Positions 1-17,376 of a DNA stretch of 64,000 nucleotides are shown one piece after another. This DNA is from Flaccisagitta enflata. Taxonomy: Eukaryota; Chaetognatha; Sagittoidea; Aphragmophora. The stretch's first letter is position 1, and each line of letters starts with the position of its first letter. The stretch is from NCBI GenBank assembly GCA_965153355.1, contig OZ231126.1:58094001-58158000 (forward strand), written 5' to 3'. The translations under genes and the position numbers were made by a program. The notes beneath the pieces were generated by a model. That model ran no database searches. It worked only from the letters and a program-made list of their open reading frames with translations, and was not told where the DNA came from.

Positions 1-793
1 ATCTAATGAGCATAACCCAAGTTCAGGATACCTTTTTTTTTATATATTGATTATAGATTTTGGGTTATCAAGCTTCATGAATCCGCATTTGAGAAGGTAG
101 TGCTAGGTAAAAGGGGTAAATTGGTCATTTTGTAGGCAGTTCAGCTCAAAATTCATTTTTTTAGTCAAAGAACAATATTCAAGGAGGATGCACACCAAAA
201 ATCATCAATGTGGTTGCATTTTTAAACTGTGACACAACTTTGGAAATGCTCAAAATACCCTTAATTTTTCAGACTCAGCCTATTGTCTCCCTTCTGAATA
301 ATCATTGGTTAAAATGCTTGTCTTCTTCTTTTTTGCAGAAAAAAAAGCCTGCATATCAGGCAAAACAAATCAACCACTATCAGCCGTCATTGATGCTGCT
401 GATAAAAAACTCCCCTAATCGTATTGCGCTCTGTAAAAAACTCATTCAACTTTGCAAAACATCACGATATGATAAAACAAATTCGTTATGTTAAGAAAAT
501 ACTCATAACTTATGAGTCATAAGATAACTATGGCATCAGTTGGCATCGGGTAGTGCGAAAATGTTGGTTTACAGTGTAAACTTTACACACGTCGAGAGCT
601 TGACCGATACATTGGAGCCCGTTGTTAATTGACAAAGAAATTCTATTCATATCATTTCCAATAAACGGCCTAATTTCTGGCGTGATTTCCCCTGACGTAG
701 CCTTTTTTGGGTATTTTGCGCCTGAATTCTCTTCTACAACAATTCGTAAATGTTATAAGGATCAACCACTTATAACTTTGCATCGTTCCTTTT
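1..793. other. Left edge, no recognisable gene
   Basis: AT-rich sequence with only short uninformative open frames. I see no splice-flanked coding block, no repeat array and no terminal inverted repeat here. Confidence 0.5.
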
Positions 794-1393
794 CACATCA
801 GATTTTTAGAACCGCTTGGTTTAAACTAGGAGAACTGCCACTTTTTCTGCGGTTTCTAGTGGTTCAGTCCATGCATAATCCATGGCAAAAAACACCAAAA
901 TCATTCCAGTAGCTCATTTTTGTAAATTTCCATTTTTTTCTGGGTGGTTGGTACAGGTCATCAAATTTTCCCTTTTTTTGACCTCCTCCATTGTTTTGCT
1001 TGTAACTTTTGAACGAATTGAGCTAGAAATGCCAGATTGGGCCCATTTTAAAGATCTCTCCAAGATCTTTCCAACCGGCACCAATTTTTTGCAAATCCGT
1101 TGAAAAACTACCAAGTTAAAAGCTGTCAAACATGAGCAAGATTATGGAGATTTTGGACGATTTTCCAGATCATTATCTATTTCCTTCTACTTTCACAGTT
1201 TCACTTGTTTTGCTCATAACTTTTGAACGGATAAAGCTAGAAATGCCAGATTGGTCCCATTTTAAAGATATTTTCAATATCTTTAAAACCGTCACCAATT
1301 TCATGTCAATCGCTTGAAAAACAACCAATTTATGGGCTGTCAAACATAGACACTTTCATGGGAATTTTGGAGGATTTTCCTATCTTCTTTTTT
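794..1393 (+). repeat. Left outer arm of the fold-back element
   Basis: Inverted copy of 5848-6447, beginning CACATCAGATTTTTAG. Two internal sub-repeats each carry the motif AGCTAGAAATGCCAGATTGG, near 1020 and 1230. Confidence 0.85.
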
Positions 1394-2889
1394 CATGGTC
1401 TTATCCTGTTTTGTGATCAATCCTGACATCTCTTTGAGAAGTTATGTCTGTGGGCCAGTATGTTGGTCTATCCAATGGTTAGTCTGCCCACCTGTCAGTC
1501 TATCTTTTAGGGAGATTGTGGAATATGAGCAATCTTCAATGGAACAAGATGGGAATTACCCTTGGGCAATGACTCATACCATATATGAGTTATGGGTTTC
1601 TCAAGTGTACCATCTTGCTCAAAAATATCGTCTCACCGGTATGGTTTATTTGTAACTAAACTACTTCAAAACTATATCAAAATCTCTGACTTTCAGAAAG
1701 AGCAAGTAAAAATCTTTAAAATGCCGCCAAGCAGAGCTCAGTGGCTCAATTTGTTTAGATTTTAGAGCCAAAAGAGTGAAAATGTTGACATCAACACACA
1801 GTAGCCCAGAGCTTGACGCCAGTTGACCTGAACCAATTTATATTCACTTTTTAGATTACATATCTAGAAGAAATGAAATCTGTTTTGGGGCGCTTTTTAA
1901 GATATCTAAAAAAATAGTACTATTTTACTGTATTTTTTACCATAACTCTTTGTGATGAATTTTTTTGTTAATTTTGACTGCAGATTTGATCTCAGATGAT
2001 AGTTTCCGGTTCGTTTGATATGTCACACTATATACTTTTGCAAAAGAAATAAAAGCTTATTTTTTGGTCACATTACTACATAAAACATTGTTAAATAACA
2101 AAATTTAACTTTTTATTTCTTTTGCAAAAGTATATAGTGTGACATATCAAACGAACCGGAAACTATCATCTGAGATCAAATCTGCAGTCAAAAGTATAAA
2201 AAGAATTCATCACAAAGAGTTATGGTAAAAAATACAGTAAAATATTACTATTTTTTTAAATATCTTAAAAAGCGCCCCAAAACAGATTTCATTTCTTCTA
2301 GATATGTTTTCTATGCACCATCAGGGTCATGAAACCACTGAAGTTGGTGACGATCATTTCAGGTCAACTGGCGTCAAGCTCTGGGCTACTGTGAACAAGA
2401 GGCAACAAATTTGCAAAAAAATGAGAAAAAAATATAAACCAATTTATATTCACTTTTTCTTCACTTATCATTAAAAAACCATATAAAAACCGGTGACCAT
2501 AAGAAAGAGCTTCAAAAAATCTGTTAAATGCTGCCAACTAGATTTTTCTAGTTCAAACCATTTGGATTTTATATCAAAATGAATAAACATTAGTCTGAAA
2601 GTGCCTCAGAAAAAAATTGCGAGAAAAGTCAATGGACTCTTTCCACAAAATTGTTTGAAAACCCTTCATCTATGTTTCCTAAATGAATACAAAGAATATT
2701 TAGTACCATATGAGCCTATACTAAATATCTGTACCAAAAAATATGATTTGATATAAAAATTAACAATAATGAATAACTTTTTTTTATTACTGAGACAATA
2801 TTTTTGAGCAAGATGGTAGTCAGCCCTTGAAAGCAGGGTAGCAATCCTATAGAGGACAAAGTCCTGCAAAATGCGAGGGGACTATGGTT
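1394..2889. repeat. Extra segment splitting the left arm
   Basis: This stretch has no counterpart in the right arm. Short inverted repeats sit near its ends (about 1600-1650 against 2770-2825, sharing CTTGCTCAAAAATAT), so it may itself be a fold-back insertion. It encloses the MITE at 1797-2393. Confidence 0.5.
1797..2393. mobile_element. Palindromic MITE, 597 bp
   Basis: Termini CACAGTAGCCCAGAGCTTG and its reverse complement bound an almost fully palindromic element. It is flanked on both sides by AACA, a candidate 4-bp target duplication. The inner core (TATAGTGTGACATATCAAAC, then AAAGAGTTATG, then AAAAAGCGCCCC) is shared with the element at 23996-24602, but the terminal 30 bases differ. 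Confidence 0.8.
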
Positions 2890-5847
2890 CGTCCATCCAT
2901 TCATCCAACCAATGAGGACTTATTTGAGGCTTAGGATGGCTAACGTAAAGGCTGGTAGAGCTGATTCAATTCATGAGACAATTTATTTCAGGTAAAAGAA
3001 GGTAGGTTATGGTGTGAACTAGTCATCGCACATGGTCAGCGGTACTCGATGCCCTGCTTGGAGTGATCCAGTTAAAAAGTGGAGTGAGAGCAGGGCAGCG
3101 GCTCAAAAAGGTCGATGTCCTGTAGAACACAGGGATGAATTTCCAGACATCCTGAGGGGACACATTTTTAGCCATAGATGACTGATTTAGGCCACTGAAG
3201 GCACAGAATTTAGGGTTTGAGAGCAGATATGAGGTCTGGAGGGCAAATTTGAGGCATGGGGGGGCTGATTTGATGCCTCGAGGGCTTATTTAAAACCTGG
3301 AGGGCTTACTTGAAGCATGGAGGGCTAATTTGCGGCCTTGATGGTCAACCCGGGGTGGGGGAAGGGTGGATGGACACAGATGGAAATAAGGACGGATGGA
3401 CTGACAGATGGACAGACAGACAGACAGACAGATGGATGGAAATATGGATGGAAATATGGATGGAGGAAAGACGTCTGGAAATTCCTTCCTGTGTTGTACA
3501 GGAGATCGGCTCTTTAGGCTCGCTGTCCAAAAAGCTTGAAAAAGACAACAGTGTGAATAATATAGGAGTTCTGCGGCTTCTGAGGACTGTGGGGATGGAT
3601 GGATGGATGGGGATGGATGGGGATGGATGGACATTAATAGGCCAGTTTGTGGTTGGAGAGGGCCAATTTGAGGCCTAGAAGGACTGAGGGGGCAGATTTA
3701 CAGCCTGAGTCAACTGATATGAGACCTGGGAAGACTGACAAGGCTGGTAAGGGCAGATTTGAGCACAGCAGGGGCAGATTTGAGGTTTGGAAGGGCCTTA
3801 AAGGTGACAAAGTCTTGTAGAATACAGGTGTCCTTAGGCTTTATAGGGCTGGTAGCTGGTGGGAGGTCTGATGGGGTGGATTTGAGGCCTGTTTGGGCCT
3901 GATTTAGGGCTTGAGTGGGCTAAGTTCAAGCCTGAGAGGCTAAATTGAGGTCATGAAGTTTCAAAAGTTTCAGATAATCAGCAGTACAAAATGCCCCAAA
4001 ATTAGCAATTGAGTTATGAGATGGTGGAAGGGGTAGGGTTCCAAATGGGCTTTTGGATAAGATATAAAGCCACTGAAATTCACAATCTTGCAGAACAAGG
4101 CAATGGTTATTGCTGATCACCCTTGGGCGACTGATTAGAATCTAAAGAGGATAAAGTCTTATGGAATAAATGAGGCTTTTGTGTGTTCTTCCATATGATA
4201 ATTTGTTTCTTTCTGATAATTTGTACCCTTTAGGCCCTTTTGGGCAGTGATCCTGGGGGGTTCTTTAACCTATAATTCCACATTGTTTTTTCTAAAGTAT
4301 CCATCCATCTCCCTACCCCAAGCCTCACATCATGCCTCTCTGCCCAAATCCGAGAGCGTGCCTTTCAATTAGTGCTCAAAGACTCCAACAAGGCCGGATA
4401 CACGGCCAATACCAGTGGCGGACGGGTGGGCAGGGGCGGAAATGCGTGTTTCCCCACTTTTCGACTCGATCACCACGGACCAACCGACCAACCAACCGAC
4501 CAACCAACCGACGGACGGACAAAGCCTGTTATAGAGTCGCTAGTCCGTGACTAAAAAAGGCTTTCTTGACCCCAAAAAAGGCTTTCTTGACCCCAAAAAA
4601 GTCTCTCTGACACTAAAACAGGCTTCTTAGACCCCAAATCAGGCATTTTTTACCCTATACCCATTGAAGAACCAACAACCAAGATCAAAATCAACCAACC
4701 CCCTACCAACCACCTAACCCACCTAAAACCATCCAAGCACCCACCCTACCACCTTACCCACCTAAAACACCATCATTGTGTATCAAAACCAACCGACCAC
4801 CCACCAACCACCTTACGGGGATATTGAAAAAAAAATGAAAAAATATGGAATTCCTATTGAATAGTATGGCAAATTGACAGAAAAGAAATAGCGGGGGAAA
4901 GGTGGGACGCATATACAAACAAATGCATGCACAAATGTACAAATGAACGAACAAACAAACGAACAACTGAACAAAAGTCCCTGATTTCTTTTTTGCCGCT
5001 GCCCCCCCCCCAAAAAAAAAAATATTTTAGGGAACAACAAACAAAAGCCTCAAATATTCTACATGATTTTAAATCCTTTTGGCTACTGCCCAAAAGCCAG
5101 AATTTATACTCACTGGAACAAATTGGGGGTTTTATCAGTCGGCCATGGACAATATGTAATTCCATTGCCCTGCTTTGCACAATTATGAATTTTGTTGGCT
5201 CGGATTCTTACCCAAAAGCCTTCATCTCAACCCTATCATCTTCTATGAACCCAAATATAGATCTGCAGTCCATTTGAAGTCCCTTCCCTTCCCACCATCT
5301 CATGACTCAATCATCAGCTTTGGGGCAATAGGGTCTGCCAACCATCTGAAGCTTTTGAAACTTTCTGGCCTTAGATTAGCCTCCTAGCCCACAATTTAGC
5401 CTATTCAGGTCCTATATTAGGCTCACTCTGGCCTCAAATCTTCCTCATCAGACCTACATATAGCCGTAAGAAGCCTTCAAACCCCTGTATTCTACAAGAC
5501 TTTGTCACCTTTAGAGCCTTTCCAAACCTCAAATCTGCCCTTGCAGGACTCAAATCAGCCCTTGCCAGCCTTACCAGCCCTCACAGGTCTCAAAGCAGCC
5601 CACTCAGGCTGTATAATTGCCCCCTAATTCTCTTCAGGCCTCAAACTGGCTCTCTCAGACAGCGAACTGGCCTTTCAATTTTCAAATCCATCCCTACATA
5701 GTCTTTCCAGGCTTTTCCTCATCTTAACCTGCCCTCTTTAACCTCAAATTAATTGTCACCGGCATTGAATCAGTGCTACCAGTCTTCCAGTTAAACATCG
5801 CAAGCCTCAGATTAGTCCTCAATAGTGGGATGATTGGATGGACAAAC
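2890..5847. repeat. Inner inverted arms and loop of the fold-back element
   Basis: 2890-4130 pairs imperfectly with 5180-5840; for example TCCATCCA-rich ends and a block around 4000 that mirrors one around 5310. The arms are rich in a degenerate motif GAGGCCTGA/TTTGAGG seen elsewhere in the window. The loop includes a GACA/GATGGATG microsatellite near 3380-3620 and CCAACCA-type repeats at 4470-4810. Confidence 0.55.
4385..4556 (+). mobile_element. Hairpin-ended dispersed repeat, copy 1
   Basis: Starts AAGGCCGGATACACGGCC (a short hairpin), continues with GGGTGGGCAGGGGCGGAA, then a CCGACCAACCAA microsatellite, GACAAAG, TTATAGAG and a terminal hairpin AGTCGC...GTGACT followed by TAAAAA. The same order of parts recurs at many places in this window. 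Confidence 0.65.
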
Positions 5848-6447
5848 AAAAAAGAAGATAGGAAAATCCTCCAAAATTCCCATGAAAGTGTCTATGTTTG
5901 ACAGCCCATAAATTGGTTGTTTTTCAAGCCATTGACATGAAATTGGTGACGGTTTTAAAGATATTGAAAAGATCTTTAAAATGGGACCAATCTGGCATTT
6001 CTAGCTTTATCCGTTCAAAAGTTATGAGCAAAACAAGTGAAACTGTGAAAGTAGAAGGAAATAGATAATGATCTGGAAAATCGTCCAAAATCTCCATAAT
6101 CTTGCTCATGTTTGACAGCTTTTAACTTGGTTGTTTTTCAACGGATTTGCAAAAAATTGGTGCCGGTTGGAAAGATCTTGAAGAGATCTTTAAAATGGGC
6201 CCAATCTGGCATTTCTAGCTCAATTCGTTCAAAAGTTACAAGCAAAACAATGGAGGAGGTCAAAAAAAGGGAAAATTTGATGACCTGTACCAACCACCCA
6301 GAAAAAAATGGAAATTTACAAAAATGAGCTACTGGAATGATTTTGGTGTTTTTTGCCATGGATTATGCATGGACTGAACCACTAGAAACCGCAGAAAAAG
6401 TGGCAGTTCTCCTAGTTTAAACCAAGCGGTTCTAAAAATCTGATGTG
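5848..6447 (-). repeat. Right outer arm of the fold-back element
   Basis: Reverse complement of 794-1393 with only scattered differences. It ends 80 bp before the acceptor of the first adenylate cyclase exon. Confidence 0.85.
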
Positions 6448-6526
6448 TTTTCCCCTCCCTGATTGACAGAATCAATCCATCAATCTTTCAATTCTTTTCA
6501 ACATTCTCTCCCCCCCCCTCGCACAG

Positions 6527-6700
6527 GACACGTTTGAAAGGATGAACATCGAGGAGCTTTACGGTCGATACTGCATCCGATTAAAACACTCCATTCTAGT
6601 CACTTTTCTCGTCCTCATCTTCATTTACAATCTCAGCTCCATCGTCCTTTTCTTCATCCCCGTGCAACGCAATCAAACAACCAACGACACGCTCATTTCG
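6527..6700 (+). CDS. Adenylate cyclase, exon with first transmembrane helix
   Basis: A 174-bp exon (58 codons, phase 0 to 0) between a C-rich polypyrimidine tract ending CACAG and a GTGAGT donor. It encodes ELYGRYCIRLKHS followed by a hydrophobic helix (LVTFLVLIFIYNL and onwards) and an N-glycosylation-type sequon. This matches the start of the first membrane bundle of animal membrane adenylate cyclases (ADCY2/5-like L-Y-x-x-Y, R-L-x-x-S, then TM1). The true N-terminus lies upstream, outside the window or unseen. Adenylate cyclase makes cAMP from ATP at the plasma membrane. The call rests on this exon together with the next two, which join in phase. Confidence 0.7.
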
Positions 6701-6769
6701 GTGAGTAAATGACTGCTTGACGTCAAGCGACAAAAAACATCGATACGACGGACGAACAGACGTACTATT

Positions 6770-7166
6770 TAAAAGTCATGTGCGGTTGATATTTAGAATA
6801 TGAATTAAATAAAAGATGCTTTATTGACGATGGGTGTTGGTTGCTATGGAAACACATTTCCATGTATTCCCGCTAGAATATCAGTATTTTGAGAAATCTT
6901 TTAAGGGAACATCGCTTAAAATTAAATTTGCTACAACTCTCTCACAATATGTCCTGTAAGAATGTCACTAGTTTGGCCATTGCTAGGGAGCGTAACTATG
7001 TATGACAGCAGTATGATGCTCCCTAGCAACCGCGATATTTTTATATTTTTATATTTTTATATTCTTATATTTTTATATTTTTGTATTTTTGTATTTTTAT
7101 ATTTTTATATTTTTATATTTTCATATTTTTATATTTTTATATTTTTATATTATCTATCTTTATTTT

Positions 7167-7200
<34 letters not shown>

Positions 7201-7422
7201 TGGGAAAGTAGCCAATTTGATTTTGTTCCACAAAATTTTTTTTCTCAAAATATTGATATTTTAGCGGAAAAACATGGAAATCTGTTTCCATAGCAACCAA
7301 CACCCATTGTCGATAAAACATTCTTTCATTAGTTAATATACCAAATATCAGTCCTATATGTTTCATTGCTTTCCTGACATGAATTCCCCCGTATTTCCAA
7401 GTCTAGACGACATCTACTGTAC
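6770..7422. mobile_element. Fold-back MITE in adenylate cyclase intron
   Basis: About 110 bp near 6788-6900 (GATGGGTGTTGGTTGCTATG) returns inverted at 7240-7350. The right tip (7387-7422) is CCCCCGTATTTCCAAGTC...CATCTACTG followed by TA, the same terminal sequence as the 17377-17917 MITE. The matching left tip is missing or decayed. The loop is the AT-rich TATTTTTA/T-run repeat. Confidence 0.65.
7037..7200. repeat. TATTTTTA repeat and poly-T run
   Basis: Repeats of TTTTTATA with variants, then about 35 consecutive T. It forms the loop of the surrounding fold-back element. Confidence 0.9.
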
Positions 7423-8700
7423 ACAAACAATTTTATCTGATTATTGACTAAATGGGCGGCTGACAGAGGAACCGACGAAATGCGTACAGTCGGTAGGTCC
7501 CCGTCTGAAAAGCAGTAAGACTACTTCGATGGCAAGAGCCATGAAATTTATTGAAAGTAACACAAATGGACACGTCACTCAGTGGCAATCGGAGGCAGGT
7601 CACGAGTGGGAAAAAAGTTACAAGGCTTTTAGGGCAATCTTTTGGGAAGGCTTGAATAAGACGCGTGTTCCCCCGAGAGAACCCCGAGTTGCCCAGATTT
7701 TTTTTCCTTTTTTGTTGCGGACACGCAACTATATACAGTTCGGCTCAAAAAAAAGTTTTAGGTCTTTTACATGTTATATTACAGGTATTCAATGATAGAT
7801 CTTAAAAAAATCCATGATAAAATTAAAGAGTTTCAAAAAATGAAGCATATGCCGCCAAGCACAATTATGTCGGTCAAACGGTTTGAAAGTAACAGAAGTT
7901 TGAAGTTGATATCACAAAAATCTATTGGGAAAAGAACTAACTTTGGCAACAAAAAAAATTGTTTTGCTCGTTTGTCAGTGTTTCACATCCAAGCAATTAG
8001 TAAAACATAGCAAAATCCATAACCATTTTGAAGCTCTGTGAAAGACCTTTCAAACAAGATGTCCTAGCTCTATCGGTTTAGAAATGGCGTTAGGATGAAG
8101 ACAGGTGGTAAATAATTTGGAAATCTACTATGTGATTTTCATGGCTTATCTTTATTCTAATATAAAAGTTAAATGCATTGAGTTAAAAAAATTTTATTGG
8201 CGCCGTTTTGAAGAAAATTTAAAGCTCTTCAATTTGCCCATGGATAAAGAGTAGCTAAGATAATCTTGAGCTGCATCATTGTTAAAAATGAAAAGACTAA
8301 AATTATTCATTAAAACATGAAATGAGCATTTTTTTCAATCAGTGATTTTTTTCTTCAAACCTTTGCCATTTCTAAACAAATAAAGCTACAGTGACCAGCA
8401 ACATGCCATTAGGAAGATTTTTCGCAGAGCTTTCAAATGGTCATGGATTTTTTATGGTTCTGGCCCACAGTTAAGCAGTTTTGTGCTCACTTTCGATGGA
8501 CTTTAAGGCATTTAGGTGATAAAAACTCAAAAACACCCTTGCAACTTGTTTTTTTTTTTATACTGCGCCATTTTTCACTTTCTAGTCAAACTGTGAAGGT
8601 TCATTCAAGTATTGTAGTCTAAATTACAGATGTTAAAAAAAAAAATAGTTAAAAGGCTATGTCTATTGCTATAAAATAGGATTTAGTACTACCTAAAACC
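7423..8700. other. Intronic sequence without a recognisable gene
   Basis: No splice-flanked coding block. At about 7716-7740 there is a decayed reverse copy of the hairpin terminus (GTTGC...GCAAC preceded by T-rich sequence). Confidence 0.5.
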
Positions 8701-8880
8701 TTTTTTTTGAGCCGCACTGTAAAAGTCATTGTCCGTCCGTCCGTCCGTCGGAAGCGGTCATCGAGTTGAAAATTGGGGAAACGAGCGTTTAGATACTTTT
8801 TGTGTATATTTGAGTGTTGGGTGTGGATTGGGGTTGGATGCTCATGCCCACCCGTCCGCAACGATATCGTGACCCCGCGT
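8701..8880 (-). mobile_element. Hairpin-ended repeat relic, reverse orientation
   Basis: Contains GTCCGTCCGTCCGTCGG and, farther right, CCCACCCGTCCGCAACGATA, the reverse complement of the 5' region of the dispersed family (compare 34421-34640). It ends directly before the acceptor of the next cyclase exon. Confidence 0.5.
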
Positions 8881-8904
8881 TCCCCGTTATTCCTTTTGTT
8901 CCAG

Positions 8905-9014
8905 AACATTCAGGTGGAATTTTTGGCGAACATTCCTTATTTGACGTCGTTGTTCATCGTGTTGGCCGTTTCTTTGGTCCTTCTTGTTGCCGTCTGCGCT
9001 GAACGTGTGTTCAG
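8905..9014 (+). CDS. Adenylate cyclase, exon with second transmembrane helix
   Basis: A 110-bp exon (phase 0 to 2) between TTGTTCCAG and a GTGAGA donor. It encodes a helix around SLFIVLAVSLVLLVAVCAERVF. The end V-C-x-E-x-V-F is the conserved end of TM2 in ADCY2-type cyclases (V-C-I-E-S-V-F). It follows the 6527-6700 exon in phase after a 2.2-kb intron filled with a MITE and repeats. Confidence 0.75.
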
Positions 9015-9045
9015 GTGAGACGCCACCGATACTTTTGAAACTCTG

Positions 9046-9058
9046 TGCGTGTGTGTGT

Positions 9059-9095
<37 letters not shown>

Positions 9096-9240
9096 TGTGT
9101 GTGTGTGCGCGTGTCTGTGTGTGTGTGTGTGTAAGTTTGTGTGTGTGTGTGTCTGTCTGTCTGTCTGTCTGTCTGTCTGCCTGCCTGATTTTCTGTTCGT
9201 CTGTCTCTCTGTCCATCTGTCTCTCTGCCTGTCTGTATGA
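9046..9240. repeat. (GT)n and (CTGT)n microsatellite
   Basis: Runs of GT followed by TCTG/CTGC repeats in the intron just after the exon donor. Confidence 0.95.
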
Positions 9241-9509
9241 GATTGTTGCTCCCTTGCTACGAAAATGAGAAAATGATCTTGAAACTTGCAAGAAATGAGT
9301 AATTTAGTAAATTACAGTTAAAAAAAGCTCTTAAAGTTTTCCATTTAAGCCATGATCGCCATTGTCGAAAAAAAGAAGAAAACGACTAGTACTTAACTAG
9401 CTTGTTTAAATTAGTGGCAAAAGCACAATCTGTATTTTAAATTGTAGAGTCGGACTAAAGTAATTAAAATTGCGTTTCAAATGCAAACCATGCCAACAGC
9501 AGGTCTTTT

Positions 9510-9622
9510 AAAACAAGGCCAAGTAGGCCAATAAGGTGCGACGTGTGGATCGGCGAACGAATGCGTTACCAACAGACAGACAGACGGACACAGCCAGTTA
9601 TAGAGGTGCTTTGTCGCACCTA
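9510..9622 (+). mobile_element. Hairpin-ended dispersed repeat, short copy
   Basis: A compact copy of about 113 bp. It starts AACAAGGCCAAGTAGGCC and ends TTATAG followed by a perfect 6-bp stem AGGTGC...GCACCT and TAAAAA. The stem sequence differs from other copies but still pairs, evidence that the hairpin matters. Confidence 0.7.
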
Positions 9623-9647
9623 AAAACTCTCTTTAATCTCTTAGTTT

Positions 9648-10047
<400 letters not shown>

Positions 10048-10104
10048 GCGCCTCATTTTTCCTCATTACCGTTTTTTTTTCTCCCATCCCGATTTCACAC
10101 TCAG

Positions 10105-10289
10105 CAAGCACCATGGCAAAATTACTTTCTGCTTATGGGTGTTATTGGTATCTCCGGTGGTTTTGTTCATTTGTTTTTCCGGAAACAATCGGCGCCGAAC
10201 CCCCGCCGACGAAGTTACCATGACGACGTTTCTCATCGTCGTCGCTCACACCATGCTGCCATTGTCACGCAAAAAAGCCCTCGTCGCCG
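10105..10289 (+). CDS. Adenylate cyclase, exon with third and fourth helices
   Basis: A 185-bp exon (phase 2 to 1) between CACACTCAG and GTGAGAG. It encodes KITFCLWVLLVSPVVLFIC, a polar loop, then FLIVVAHTMLPLSRKKALVA. The segment V-x-H/Y-T-M-L-P-x-x-x-x-x-A is a hallmark of the end of TM4 in ADCY2-type cyclases. It joins the previous exon exactly in phase. The downstream exons of this gene (rest of the first bundle and catalytic C1) were not found on the + strand of this window; (TTTC)n arrays begin 0.7 kb later. Confidence 0.78.
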
Positions 10290-10663
10290 GTGAGAGAAAA
10301 ATGATATTAGGCATGTTCGTGACAATCTAGACAGACAGCCTGAAACAGATGGGACACAAATACAATGCAATAGACGGCGCTTTCACAGACAAGAGCAAGA
10401 TCAGAACAGACCAGCAGGCCAGCTAATCGGACTAACAGACAGACTGATTTTGAAAAAGAATATAGAAACAATAGATGGCATACGTCTGACGATAATGCGA
10501 TTTTTAACGTGATTATATGAAGAATTCCTCTTAATTTTCTCGTATGACCCACAAAGACAATAGTAGGCCCCAATAACGCCATGTGGTGGTTCGATTGAGC
10601 TAAAAACCCTTGCTTCTTATATAGACAGATGCCTATTGATTGTCTTTTAAAACTTTGTGGTTC

Positions 10664-10988
10664 TCAAGGATTCTACAACACCAGCAATCACAACCCCCAC
10701 CACGCCTTTTCTTTACTTAAGGAGAGAAGGAAAAAATGCCTTTTCTCACCTCGGCAGAGGGGAACACATTTTCTTACATAGCTAAGGCTATCCAATTCAC
10801 ACTCCATTTGATCAAATGTAGGTTTTTTTTATGCTGATTGTTTCAACCCTTGGGAGGCTTGTAGGTCTGTCCGTCAGTCTTCCATCTAAACTTCACATTC
10901 CGCGATTCTGGAAAAGTTTGGAAGGCCATCAAGCCCATCATGACGACGAAGCGCACATTCATTTTCGCAACTCATCTCAGAGTTATCC
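10664..10988 (+). repeat. Partial copy 0 of the tandem unit, with empty MITE site
   Basis: Matches the unit seen at 13035, 15101 and 17161 from TTCTCAAGG onward, including GGAAAAAATGCCTTTTCTCACC. It continues into CATTTGATCAAATGTAGG, the uninterrupted target site of the MITE at 17377-17917, and then into the block repeated at 17918-18070. Confidence 0.85.
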
Positions 10989-13003
<2,015 letters not shown>

Positions 13004-13166
13004 CCCTCTCTTTATCTCTTTCTTTTTCCTACAGGTTGCGTTACTTTCTTTTGTACCTGGTATTGACGGGTGCCCTCGCCTTTGTAGGTCTCAAGGGTTC
13101 AACAACACCAGCAATCACAACCCCTGACCACGCCTTTTCTTTACTTAAGGAGAGAGAAGGAAAAAA
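13004..13166 (+). repeat. Tandem unit copy 1 with exon-like block
   Basis: A pyrimidine tract ending CCTACAG precedes 13035-13087, a 53-bp block that reads (with two bases from a previous exon) as RLRYFLLYLVLTGALAFVG, a plausible membrane helix, and is followed by a GT dinucleotide. The block would enter in phase 2 and leave in phase 1, the same phases as the 10105 cyclase exon. It could be a decayed or alternative exon, but no downstream partner was found. What follows (AACAACACCAGCAATCACAA and onwards) is non-coding in appearance. Confidence 0.6.
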
Positions 13167-15070
<1,904 letters not shown>

Positions 15071-15100
15071 CCTCTCTTTATCTCTTTCTTTTTCCTACAG

Positions 15101-15265
15101 GTTGCGTTACTTTCTTTTGTACCTGGTATTGACGGGTGCCCTCGCCTTTGTAGGTCTCAAGGGTTCAACAACACCAGCAATCACAACCCCTGACCACGCC
15201 TTTTCTTTACTTAAGGAGAGAGAAGGAAAAAATGCCTTTTCTCACCTCGGTAGAGGGGAACACAT
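15101..15265 (+). repeat. Tandem unit copy 2 with exon-like block
   Basis: Identical 53-bp exon-like block at 15101-15153 behind the same CCTACAG acceptor, 2066 bp after copy 1. In this copy the following unit sequence is contiguous, without internal TTTC expansion. Confidence 0.75.
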
Positions 15266-17130
<1,865 letters not shown>

Positions 17131-17160
17131 CCTCTCTTTATCTCTTTCTTTTTCCTACAG

Positions 17161-17376
17161 GTTGCGTTACTTTCTTTTGTACCTGGTATTGACGGGTGCC
17201 CTCGTCTTTGTAGTTCTCAAGGGTTCAACAACACCAGCAATCACAACCCCTGACCACGCCTTTTCTTTACTTAAGGAGAGAGAAGGAAAAAATGCCTTTT
17301 CTCACCTCGGTAGAGGGGAACACAATTTCTTACTTAGCTAAGGCTATCCAATTCACACTCCATTTGATCAAATGTA
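17161..17376 (+). repeat. Tandem unit copy 3 with broken donor
   Basis: Exon-like block 17161-17213, 2060 bp after copy 2, with the same acceptor. Here the GT after the block is TT, so the donor is lost, and one base differs in the helix codons. The unit continues to CATTTGATCAAATGTA, where a MITE has inserted. Confidence 0.8.

Larger units (their letters stand above)
794..6447. mobile_element. Composite fold-back element with 600-bp inverted arms
   Basis: The sequence at 794-1393 returns, reverse-complemented and nearly identical, at 5848-6447. Both arms are about 600 bp. A second, more diverged inverted pair lies inside (2890-4130 against 5180-5840). On the right it abuts the outer arm directly; on the left it is separated from it by about 1.5 kb (1394-2889), which looks like a later insertion and contains its own palindromic MITE. 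No transposase frame was found. Fold-back elements of this kind are usually non-autonomous DNA transposons; that assignment is inference. Confidence 0.75.

Noticed and set aside
914-1317. Small open frames repeated at 5924-6359 on the other strand
   Set aside because: They are duplicated because they lie in the inverted arms of a fold-back element; no protein similarity.
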